From Leptomonas pyrrhocoris (Eukaryota > Euglenozoa > Kinetoplastea > Trypanosomatida > Trypanosomatidae): 64,000 bases of DNA. The notes beneath the pieces were generated by a model that ran no database searches, was not told the DNA's origin, and saw nothing but the letters and a program-made list of their open reading frames with translations. The stretch covers positions 456,721 through 520,720 of the forward strand of contig NW_015438366.1 of assembly GCF_001293395.1 (NCBI RefSeq). Reading direction: 5' to 3'. How positions within the stretch are numbered: position 1 is the first letter of the stretch; every line of letters starts with the position of its first letter. The translations under genes were made by a program, and so were the position numbers. Of the stretch, positions 46,145-54,805 are shown in pieces.

Positions 46145-49100
46145 TCACCCGTCTTTGCTGGATCCACTCAGCAACTGCAGCAGCGCGGATGCGACGTAGA
46201 TGAGCACGTCAGCGTCCGGCGCTGGCACGTCCTGGTCCGTGCCCACGGCCCCACCCAACGTCGCCGCGTCCACTGCGTCCTTGTCGTCGCCGCGCTCTGC
46301 ACCGAAGGCACGTCGCCGGCGCAGGGGCAGCACCCACAGTGCCATGGACAGCGCACCGAAGAGACTCTCCACACAGTCCGCCAGGCGCTTGTCGTTGCAG
46401 ATGCCTCGGCGCGACATCCAGTAATCGCGCAGCATCGTCGGCAGCGCCCGCATCACGAGCTCGCTGTTCGTGCTGGACTCGGTGATGTTGCCGCCGCGCC
46501 AGATGGCGAAGTTGGACGAGGCGTGGCGGTAGGAGAGGGTCGTGACGGCCACGCAGTAGTCGAGCAGCCCATCGCCGTAGAATTCCCGCTGCTCCATCGC
46601 CACCTCATCGGTGAGGACGCGCAGCAACTCACGACGGAGGTCGCTGATGATGGCAGCCACCGCCGTGGCAGACGGAGGAGCAGACCAGAAAAACGTGTCG
46701 CGCATCGCACCACTGCTGCTGCTTCGTCTCTCGCACGATGGAGTTTGAGCAGACGCGCTTCGTTTGGCGTAGTACACCTCAACAGCCTCTCGCAGCGGGG
46801 GGACGAGGACGTAGTCCACGATGGCCTCTGCCGGCCACGCCGCCCCCAGCAGCAGTTCATCGCACGCAAACGGCGAGACGCGGCAGCCACAGTGGGCGTG
46901 GCGCAGCGGCGAGTGCAACGAAATCTCCTCCATAATCCCACCTGGCGCTCGGCAGGCGCCAATGGCGCTCGTATGCGCATCAGACGGACAAGCGGTGGCG
47001 TCGCCCGCTCCGTGCAACGTGTTCTCGTCCACTCCCTCCACATGAGCGCCACTGCCGACAAAGCGCAGCAGCCGCAAGGCAGAGAACGCGGAGTCGCCTA
47101 CGCCGTCTTGAGCTAGAGCAGTAAAGCCCATCTCGCCCCCCGCCGTCGACCTCCCACGAGTGCAAGGGCTGTTGGGGGAGCGGTGCAGCACGCAGGCGTG
47201 CTGCAGATACATGCCGACCACCCTCTCGTCGTGATTGTCACGCATGTCGGCGAGTAGCACTTCCGGACGTTGAGCAATCGCCCAGCGCACCTCGTCCCTC
47301 GTGGCGTCGGTGCAGCTGAGGTGACCACCGTTGTCAGACGCCCTCGGCGGCGCGGCGGAAGCACCACTCACGTCGTCTTTCGCCTCGTTCTCCGTCGCAG
47401 CTTCCTCCAGTACCCAGACGCCGTACGTATCGAAATTGTGCTGCGGTGCGTACACCCGCTCCTCGACGATAAAGAAGTTTGTCGGCGAGTCCATCGCACC
47501 GAAGAGGCGACGCAGCGCAGCCATTCCTTTTCTGCGGCCCACGGTGCCCAGTCTTCGCTTGGTCAACGAGATCGCCGACTGCGACGGTGGCGGTTGCAGG
47601 TCGAGGTTGGGTGGCAGCAGGAGGGAGAAGGTCGGCATCGCACACCCTTTCTGCACCGCGCTGACCCACCGGCTTAGCCCATCCCAGAGCGCGTGCTCAC
47701 GCATCTGCCACTCAGGCACTGCGGCAGGAACGGCCGTCGCCGGGGAGGTCTCCGCACCGGCGGCGATCAAAGACCTTAAAATGTCACCACCGCGTGTGCC
47801 CGAGCGCGGTCCGCCAGAAGAGAGAGGAAGGCCGCTTCTTACAGATGGGTACGGCGGCTTCAAGACGCTGAGGCCGGTTTCATTCCACCCCTCCCACGCC
47901 TCCTTCAAGCCGGCCTTGTACGCCGCGTCCAGCCGCAGTACGAGCGCCTCCGCCTGCGCAGCGGGAAAGTACTCCCACGGAAAGCGAGGGATCGCGTCGA
48001 ATGTCTCCTCTGTGGGCGTGACAACGGGAGTCGCGGCGACGTCCGTCGTCTCCGCACCACCGCCCGCATTCGCAGCCCCTCCGCTGTCGCTGCCGTGCCG
48101 CTGCTCAGCGTCGTCGTCGTCATCTTCTGCTCCGCCCTCCACCTGGGGGGAGGCAGTGCTACGCACGGAAGCAGCGATGGAAGAAAGGAACGAAGAAGGC
48201 GGTGGAAGAGATCTGCTGCTTGCCTCCGGTCGGAGAGACAGCGGCACGGATGGCTTGACCAAAACGTTCATCTCGTCCTCCACCATCAACCGCCGGGGCC
48301 AGAGTGTCAGCGCACCTTTCTTCTTCGACGACGGGTGCTGTGTGTTACACGCAGCACCTTCTCCGCGGACGTTCGAGGGGGAGGGTGACAAGGTGAAGCC
48401 GTACCACTGCCACAGGTCCCAGAAGGACGCAATGCGGAGGTCAACGAGCAACTTGGTGGGCGGCCGCAGCACCCTCACCCACGGACCGCCGCCGCCGGTG
48501 ATCGCGACGTCGTAGACCGCGTTGGGGTCCACAACGCACGCGGCGGCAGGAAAAAAGCTGTCGCGCCGCAGAGGTGAGGACGACGGCGGTGCGGCACCAA
48601 CGTTCCGCATCGAAGTCGGTTGTAGCAGGCCGTAGGTCAGCCCATGCGGCAACACGAGAAGCGACCGAGTCGAGCCTGGCGCCGCAACCGCCGACAACCG
48701 CGAAGATGCCCTATCGCCTTCACGTGCCTCGTTGACGACACCGCAGCTGTCGCTGTTGTTTGCACCGCGTCGGTGCGGCGAGCAATTCGCGTGCACCATC
48801 CGCAGCGGCACCTCCAGACCACACACGGTTTCGTCCTGTCTCGTAAAGTACCTCGCAGAGACCTGAACCAGGGCGAGTCTGGAGGCGGCAAAGGTCATGG
48901 CCGCCACCGCCGTGGCGATGGCAAAGCTCGAAGAGGGGTGCAGCATCGCCTCGAACTCGTCCTGCGTCACGAACGTCTCCGTGCTTGTGACACCAAACGC
49001 GGCGCTGCCTTTGCCATCCGGCGGCTTGCTCGCCTTCTTGGTCCGGCGCATGAGGGGTGCGAGAGATGCAGCCGGTGACGACGGGTCCTGCAGGGAGACC

Positions 49101-50509
49101 GGCCGCAGCGGTGCACAGAGGTCGGCGAAGACGTCGCGAGGGAGGAGCAGCTGATACGGCCCTTCAGGGGTGAAGACACGGCCTCCCACGTCGACCATCT
49201 CCTTTCGTAGAACCTTGGCGTCGTTGCAGTACTCAAACCACCCCGATGCACGCGGCTGCTGCGGCGCACCGGAGGGTGCTGCTTCGGAGGCAGTTCCGTC
49301 CACAAGCGACCGCAGTGGCACTCGGCTGTGCTCCTGCATGACGGCTGCGGCCACACTTTTGTCGTCGTGCCCCCACGCAGCGCGCAGGTGCGTTACCGAG
49401 GACAGAGGGAACTCCACGCCGCCACCGTTGCTGCCGGTGCGGCAGACTTGATCTTGCAAAAACTGCAGCTCCCCTGAAAAACGCAGCAGCAGGAGAAGAG
49501 ACAGGTAGTGGACTACCATCTGATCAGCCGGCACCGTGAGCCACCACGCCCAGAGCGTCTTCAGTGCGCTGTCCGAGCTGAGGTCCGCGTACACGCCGTC
49601 CAGAACCTGCCGCACCGGCATCCACCCTCGCGACGCCAGAAACGCCTCCTCGGGAGTGGCGTTGGCGTACCCCGCACGGCGGGCCGTGGAGGCGAGCCGC
49701 AGGAAGCGGACTGTCTTTTCGTAGAGCACCGCAACGCCACGGGCAGGCACCTTGGCGAGGTCGAGGGACGGGGTGGTGCGGCGGACGGTCTGCTTTGCTG
49801 CGCTACAGAAGCCCGAGCTCGCCTCCACGGCGGAAAGAGGAGCGGCGGGTGTGACTATTTCCTTCGCGGCAGCAGCGACAGCGGCGACAGCAGCGGCAGC
49901 AGCAACAGAGGCGCGTGTGTTCATTAGCGGTTCTGCGAGGCTGCTCAGCTGCGCAGGTGGCACTGTATTCCCATTGGGGCTTTTGCTTACGGGAACTCCC
50001 TTGTTAACCTTACGGAGCTCTTCAAGACAGCGTTCGAAGAACGGTTCCAGCTCATGCCAGCAGCGTTGAAACCCGTCTGCCTCCAGCACTTGGAGCCCCA
50101 GCGCGGCCTTCCACTGACCCTCCGCTTTGATCAGCTGCTGACTTGTGTAGGAGGCGCACGGTGTCCGTAGCGGGCGGTTGCGTCGGAGGTACTCCTGCGC
50201 CAGCCGCGTATGCCCCCACAAGTACGCCATCGCGTCGGAGCACCTGCCCGGCGTGTTGAAGTCCGCCTGCATGGCGAGAAACAACGTGGCCGCTAACTTA
50301 ATCACGTAGCGACCACGACGCCGATTCGCCACGTTGTTGTGACTCGTCACATCGAAGTCGATCTGAGTAGGGAAGCGATAGATGTGGGTGTCGGGGTTCG
50401 CTTCGAGAATGGCAGGGGTGGGCACTCGCAAGAGCCTTTTGGAGGTGGGGATGGCGGTGCTCGCTACCTTGTCCGCGACACCCTTCCACTCGTCTTCTTC
50501 ACAGCGCAT
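46145..50509 (-). CDS. Dicer-like protein (PAZ-like module and C-terminal RNase III domain)
   Basis: It has 1454 residues from ATG 50509, the first ATG after a pyrimidine tract and AG (50587-50588). The C-terminal RNase III domain is clear: a helix LRRELLRVLTDEVAMEQ leads into REFYGDGLLDY (1308-1318), then NDKRLADCVESLFGAL (1372-1387). The four acidic catalytic positions E1309, D1313, D1378 and E1381 are intact. Upstream, about 1020-1110 looks like a PAZ fold end (EVLLADM, then VVGMYLQHACVLHRSP). Residues 1207-1240 resemble the Dicer connector helix (PLREAVEVYYAKR). An N-terminal region (about 60-360) may be a second, catalytically dead RNase III fold. No helicase or dsRNA-binding domain is seen. 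This layout fits the unusual kinetoplastid Dicer-like proteins that make small RNAs for AGO1. Long Ser/Gly linkers separate the domains. The RNase III call is strong; PAZ and the N-terminal domain are inference. Confidence 0.75.
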   Translation of the reverse strand: MRCEEDEWKGVADKVASTAIPTSKRLLRVPTPAILEANPDTHIYRFPTQIDFDVTSHNNVANRRRGRYVIKLAATLFLAMQADFNTPGRCSDAMAYLWGHTRLAQEYLRRNRPLRTPCASYTSQQLIKAEGQWKAALGLQVLEADGFQRCWHELEPFFERCLEELRKVNKGVPVSKSPNGNTVPPAQLSSLAEPLMNTRASVAAAAAVAAVAAAAKEIVTPAAPLSAVEASSGFCSAAKQTVRRTTPSLDLAKVPARGVAVLYEKTVRFLRLASTARRAGYANATPEEAFLASRGWMPVRQVLDGVYADLSSDSALKTLWAWWLTVPADQMVVHYLSLLLLLRFSGELQFLQDQVCRTGSNGGGVEFPLSSVTHLRAAWGHDDKSVAAAVMQEHSRVPLRSLVDGTASEAAPSGAPQQPRASGWFEYCNDAKVLRKEMVDVGGRVFTPEGPYQLLLPRDVFADLCAPLRPVSLQDPSSPAASLAPLMRRTKKASKPPDGKGSAAFGVTSTETFVTQDEFEAMLHPSSSFAIATAVAAMTFAASRLALVQVSARYFTRQDETVCGLEVPLRMVHANCSPHRRGANNSDSCGVVNEAREGDRASSRLSAVAAPGSTRSLLVLPHGLTYGLLQPTSMRNVGAAPPSSSPLRRDSFFPAAACVVDPNAVYDVAITGGGGPWVRVLRPPTKLLVDLRIASFWDLWQWYGFTLSPSPSNVRGEGAACNTQHPSSKKKGALTLWPRRLMVEDEMNVLVKPSVPLSLRPEASSRSLPPPSSFLSSIAASVRSTASPQVEGGAEDDDDDAEQRHGSDSGGAANAGGGAETTDVAATPVVTPTEETFDAIPRFPWEYFPAAQAEALVLRLDAAYKAGLKEAWEGWNETGLSVLKPPYPSVRSGLPLSSGGPRSGTRGGDILRSLIAAGAETSPATAVPAAVPEWQMREHALWDGLSRWVSAVQKGCAMPTFSLLLPPNLDLQPPPSQSAISLTKRRLGTVGRRKGMAALRRLFGAMDSPTNFFIVEERVYAPQHNFDTYGVWVLEEAATENEAKDDVSGASAAPPRASDNGGHLSCTDATRDEVRWAIAQRPEVLLADMRDNHDERVVGMYLQHACVLHRSPNSPCTRGRSTAGGEMGFTALAQDGVGDSAFSALRLLRFVGSGAHVEGVDENTLHGAGDATACPSDAHTSAIGACRAPGGIMEEISLHSPLRHAHCGCRVSPFACDELLLGAAWPAEAIVDYVLVPPLREAVEVYYAKRSASAQTPSCERRSSSSGAMRDTFFWSAPPSATAVAAIISDLRRELLRVLTDEVAMEQREFYGDGLLDYCVAVTTLSYRHASSNFAIWRGGNITESSTNSELVMRALPTMLRDYWMSRRGICNDKRLADCVESLFGALSMALWVLPLRRRRAFGAERGDDKDAVDAATLGGAVGTDQDVPAPDADVLIYVASALLQLLSGSSKDG

Positions 50510-51184
50510 TGCGGATGGTGCAAAAGCAATACTTCAGATTAGATACGGTGAAAAACGATAGTGTTCCTCAGTACTTGATTTTTTCTCTTTTTAATAAAGG
50601 AAACAAAGAAGAAAAGAACACAAACGCTTGTATGGTGTTGGGTGCGTCGCTGAGTCAGTGGAACGTATTTACCTCCGTTGGAAAGGCATCCGTTGAGTGA
50701 AAGGAGCGTAGCACAGTGTCAGTGAGGAGAAGAGAAGCGACGAGCTATCATCGAACAGCTTTTTCTTTTCTCTTTTTGCGTTGGTACCGATGTGTGAGCA
50801 GGATGGCGAAGACAGCACGAACCCCCTGCAGGCACCGTAAGAGCACGAGTGGACAAAGATGAAAAGTGAAGAAGAAAACAACAAGAAGGTAATGCGCATC
50901 ACCGAGATGAGCGGAGATGTGCAACGAGGCACGCAAATGCAGAGAAGCATGACTTTTAAAAAGGAATACCAACGGCAAAGACGTCCCGTGAGTTGCAACA
51001 GGCAAAAAAAAAAATGGAAATTGTAAATCCTCACTTCGTGCGTTTAACAGCAAAGGGGTGTCAGCTCTCTTCTTTTCTTCTTGTCTGGTTGTTTGGATGT
51101 GCGGGGGTAGGTACTCTTTGCTCCAACGATAAAGAAAGCAGTGTTTTTCAAAGGGAATCGATGTGCACCTCCGCCTTTTTCATT
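50510..51184. other. Spacer between the SLX1 and Dicer-like genes
   Basis: It contains the Dicer-like leader (acceptor at 50587-50588) and the presumed SLX1 3' UTR. No gene is recognised. Confidence 0.6.
50587..50588 (-). promoter_or_regulatory. Candidate spliced-leader acceptor AG of the Dicer-like gene
   Basis: The sense strand reads tgttcttttcttctttgttt, then an A-rich stretch ending in AG. No ATG occurs between here and 50509, so the leader is about 77 bases. Confidence 0.6.
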
Positions 51185-53278
51185 TTACAGAAGCCAATCG
51201 TCTTCACTGAAGGCTGTCCACGACAACAGAGATGAGTCAGCAGGAGCCGCAAGTGTTGTAGATGACGACAACCCTTTATCAGTGTTCTGTGGCGAAGAAG
51301 TCGGCTGGGGCGTCATAGAAGACGGTGTCAGAGAGGACAGCAGCGGGGGAGTGGACGCGTCTGGCAGAGGAGTCTGTAGAGGAGTATCGAATACCTTCAC
51401 CTGCGACAGCGGCGATGCGCAACTCGTTGGGGTTTTGCCAGCTGAACTGCAAGACTCACACAGCTCCATCCTCAGTCGCTTCTTCGGTTGAATCCCCCGC
51501 TTCGTCTCTCTGTCTGCCATCCGGTTGCCATTGATCTGGGCGAGTCGAGTCTGCCAGCGCTGCTCAATGCGCTTGCGTCGCTGCGCCGCCTGCAGTCGCC
51601 CCTCCAGCACCACTCGCTTCTTCAACTCCTTCACCAGCACACCCCATTGAAGCGACACACCACAAAGAGGACAAGGGCTGGGCTGGGCGGGGATGAGGCG
51701 GCGGAAGGGCGCCGGCGCTGACAACGCCGTGGTAGCTGCTGCTGGAGAAGACGGAGTGGGTTGCTGCGTTTGCTGAGGCAGCTCGTGGGCCGCCACCGCG
51801 CCCGCAATACGCACAGCAGAACCTTTTGAGCTGTTTGCCTCTTCCGCGTAGAGCATCCACATGGCGAGGCAGCTTAAGTGGCAGCGCAGCTCACAGAAAG
51901 GAGCGCGGGTGCAGTGCACCACGCACGGCGGCCGCAGCGGCAGCGCACAGAGACTGCACGGAAGATAGCCGTGATGCAGGCGGTATTGCTCATCTGCATG
52001 CGCGCTGGCGAAGTCTGCTTCGCTGTAGTGGGCAAAGCGCAGGGGAATGCGTGGGCAGCGGCCAGCGCTGGCGTCTGTAGAAGCGTCGAAAGAAGCTGGA
52101 GAAGACGGCGCACCGGGATGCGACGGGCCGGCCACCGCAGAGCAGCCAACACCGCCGCCGCCTCCTGTCGTTTGTGCCAGAGAGGGTGACCGAGACAAGC
52201 TGGGGGGACGGGAGTTGGAGCGAGAGGCGGAGGTGCTGTCGAGTACATCAACCTTCTCCTCACACGCCCCTCCCGCACGCTCCTCACTTCGGTAGCCTAG
52301 GAGCATCTCTGGTGTGCCGCCACGCACGCGGGCGTAGTCCGGCGAAGGCATCCGCGACCGTGCGAGTGAATTTGCCAATACAAACTGTGCGGCGCCGTCG
52401 TCGCCATCGATGTCGCTCGCCACGGCAGAGTCCGGCTCGCACGGCGCATTAGTCCACTCCGCCCGCGCCGCCTGTGACAGCACGGAGACATCGTACGGAC
52501 ACGACGCACTCAGGCAGCTGTCCTCGTTCTCTCGATCCGTCGCGTAGCTGCAGCTGTCGCCCCCGCCAGTCAGCGCCCCAACGCTGGGTAGCAGCAGGCA
52601 CCGATCGTGGCTGAGATACGCGTCCTCGAAGGCGTGCCGAGTGAGCACCTCCACGTGGAAGAGAGAGGACGGCTCCAGCGGTGGCAGCAGCGGCAGCGAC
52701 GACGGCGGCGCAGAGGCAGACCCGTAGGCGGAAGACACATTCAAGACCTGTGTGCTGATCGGCGCAGCCGCGCCGGCCGCCTCGCCCTCGGTGGTAGCAC
52801 GATTCTGCGGTGAAGATGGCATCCCCTGCATTGGCTTCGCACCCCCGCGCATAGCAAGGAACACCTCCACCTTTGCCCGTGCCCCGTGCAGCAGGTCCGG
52901 CTCGAAAATGTGAAGCGTCAAGTCGAGCTGATTGAAGAGGGGAGCGCGGATAAGCAAATGGAGGGTGCCCACGGCGTACGGCAACCGACGCAGGCCTTTT
53001 AGAATCCCCACCGTGTGCTTGAGCCGCGCCGACACCGTTGGGTTCTGCCAGCACCACTCAAACTTCAACGCGACCCTGTCCTCCGTGAAGCCAGATACGC
53101 AGCACACTATCGTCCAAGGCCGCCCCCGCCGGCTCGTCCGCCGTGCGCCGTTCACGAGCTCGCCATTGTGTTGCCGCAGCCGCCGCAGCGGGTTTACGGT
53201 GTAGCCAATGTAGAAGTCACCTTCACACTGGGGGTCGAGACTAGTGAGGAGGTACACACAGTGGAAGCGTGTGTCCAT
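51185..53278 (-). CDS. SLX1: SLX1 structure-specific endonuclease subunit (GIY-YIG)
   Basis: It has 697 residues from ATG 53278, next to acceptor AGs at 53293-53294 and 53312-53313; the 96 codons open upstream are leader. The N-terminal GIY-YIG nuclease domain is well preserved: CVYLLTSLDP, then DFYIGYTVNPLRRLRQHNG (YIG at 23-25, catalytic Arg about 32), RRTSRRGRPW, and the metal-binding Glu in LKFEWCWQNP (E74). The C-terminal SLX1 zinc (RING-like) domain starts at about 438 (CSLCALPLRPPCVVHC) and finishes near 535 with CPLCGVSLQWGVLVKEL, interrupted by a low-complexity insertion. SLX1 with SLX4 resolves Holliday junctions and flaps. Usual family length is about 270-300; here a spacer of about 290 residues separates the nuclease and zinc domains. 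Confidence 0.9.
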   Translation of the reverse strand: MDTRFHCVYLLTSLDPQCEGDFYIGYTVNPLRRLRQHNGELVNGARRTSRRGRPWTIVCCVSGFTEDRVALKFEWCWQNPTVSARLKHTVGILKGLRRLPYAVGTLHLLIRAPLFNQLDLTLHIFEPDLLHGARAKVEVFLAMRGGAKPMQGMPSSPQNRATTEGEAAGAAAPISTQVLNVSSAYGSASAPPSSLPLLPPLEPSSLFHVEVLTRHAFEDAYLSHDRCLLLPSVGALTGGGDSCSYATDRENEDSCLSASCPYDVSVLSQAARAEWTNAPCEPDSAVASDIDGDDGAAQFVLANSLARSRMPSPDYARVRGGTPEMLLGYRSEERAGGACEEKVDVLDSTSASRSNSRPPSLSRSPSLAQTTGGGGGVGCSAVAGPSHPGAPSSPASFDASTDASAGRCPRIPLRFAHYSEADFASAHADEQYRLHHGYLPCSLCALPLRPPCVVHCTRAPFCELRCHLSCLAMWMLYAEEANSSKGSAVRIAGAVAAHELPQQTQQPTPSSPAAATTALSAPAPFRRLIPAQPSPCPLCGVSLQWGVLVKELKKRVVLEGRLQAAQRRKRIEQRWQTRLAQINGNRMADRETKRGIQPKKRLRMELCESCSSAGKTPTSCASPLSQVKVFDTPLQTPLPDASTPPLLSSLTPSSMTPQPTSSPQNTDKGLSSSTTLAAPADSSLLSWTAFSEDDWLL

Positions 53279-54772
53279 CGGCAACGGAGAAGCTGGCAGC
53301 AAAAAGTGCGGCTGACAAGTGTGCCGCTCTCTTCTACTCTTTCCCTTTTTTATTATTACTGTCTTGCCGGTGCGGAGGAAGCCATCAGAGCAGTACTTCA
53401 ATAAACCCCCCAACAAAAATAATGAAGCCAAGCAGGCGTGACAGACGGATTCTAGCTGGGTAGCCGGTGTGCGTACAGCACTGAGGCGATAAGAAGTGAT
53501 GCCAACCGCAGGGATGAACGCTGCGCTCCGAGTCCACAGTGAAAAAGAAAAGAATTCTCGACTCACATGTGGAAGAGGAAAAGAAAAAGAGAACGGGCAC
53601 CGCGGCGCGGCCTAGTCCTCGGTCTAAGTGAAGGTAAATCTACGTGGGCTCTAATTGGGTCGAAGTCGGGAAAGCGGTGGACAACAAATGTAGAAATTGA
53701 GGCTTTTCCGACGATAGGTGTGAGAGCTTCCTCTGTAAGCAAAACTAGTAAACAAATACATAACATCAGAGAGGTTTTAGAAAAGAAAGAGATATACTTG
53801 TCAAATCGATGTTGCGCTCACACACCCAAGACGGAATGCCTCCAAAGCATCCAATAACGAGACTTCAACATCAACGTAGCGAGGAGGCAACAGATAACAG
53901 AATTCGCAGTCGTTAAAGCCGTCAACGTGGTCACAGAGTCGCAGAAATGTCAAGGCGGTCATCCTGACTTCCAATTGTTCGCTCTCGGAGCTACGGCAAC
54001 AATCGAGCATTGCCGATGGACTCCCGTGAGAAACGTTATCTTCATACACGCGTCAAAGGAGCGCAGAAGACAAGCGCAGTTGCAAATGCTGGTTTCTATC
54101 CGGCACGAGCCGGATTCATTGGAAATACTTTCTCTATTTTGCTGTGAACGACATTCTGTTCGGTAATGAAATGTCTGTATTTGTGTGTGTGTTTGTTGCC
54201 AACGCGATTGTTTGCTCGCCTTGATTCCGATAGAAACAACAGGCACACAAAATTGGTTGTGCGCACACGCAGCCCAGCACAAGCACGCGCCACCTCACAC
54301 ACGCCATTGGCAACACCAGCCAAAACTCGGAGAGAGAGAGAGAGAGGTGTGCAGAACAAAGCCAAAACAGATTCAAATCGGACACGGACACCACATGCCA
54401 CATAAAGCCGCCAGGAATATATATATATATACGCCACCTCTTCCTTGTACAAAGGAACGACAGGGGGAGGAATATTTTCCGTTTCAACCGACACAATAAA
54501 AAAAAGGGAATTATCAACCGTGTGTTGCCCAACTCAACCAAAATAAACGCTGCACCAACGCTTCTTCCTGCTCTTCACATCAACGCCGCCCTCCCCTCCC
54601 TCCCTTCGCAAGACGAACAGGCGAGCCCGTCAACCACATACAAAACCGCGCCAGAGAAATCTTTTCGCCCGCACGTCGCGACCTTGAAGAAACACGCACA
54701 CGCGTTTTATTGCCGTGTTCGCGCTTCCCTCCAATTTCCTTCAGGCGGCTAGGAATCTTTGCTCACACAAAG

Positions 54773-54803
<31 letters not shown>

Positions 54804-54805
54804 CG
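53279..54805. other. 1.5-kb spacer between the SEC24 and SLX1 genes
   Basis: It holds the SLX1 leader and the SEC24 3' UTR, with a TA run (54417-54431) and a CA run (54772-54801). A frame at 53801-54049 lacks a proper ATG start and is not accepted. No RNA gene is recognised. Confidence 0.55.
54772..54801. repeat. (CA)n microsatellite
   Basis: About 15 CA units, read as (TG)n in the sense direction, starting four bases beyond the SEC24 stop codon. Confidence 0.9.

Noticed and set aside
47331-48515. Plus-strand open frame (394 codons) antisense to the Dicer-like gene
   Set aside because: It has Ser/Pro/Arg-rich shadow composition, overlaps a supported gene and has no family features.
53801-54049. 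82-codon minus-strand frame in the SEC24-SLX1 spacer
   Set aside because: The first codon is GTG, the first ATG leaves only 68 residues, there is no clear acceptor just upstream and no family is recognised.
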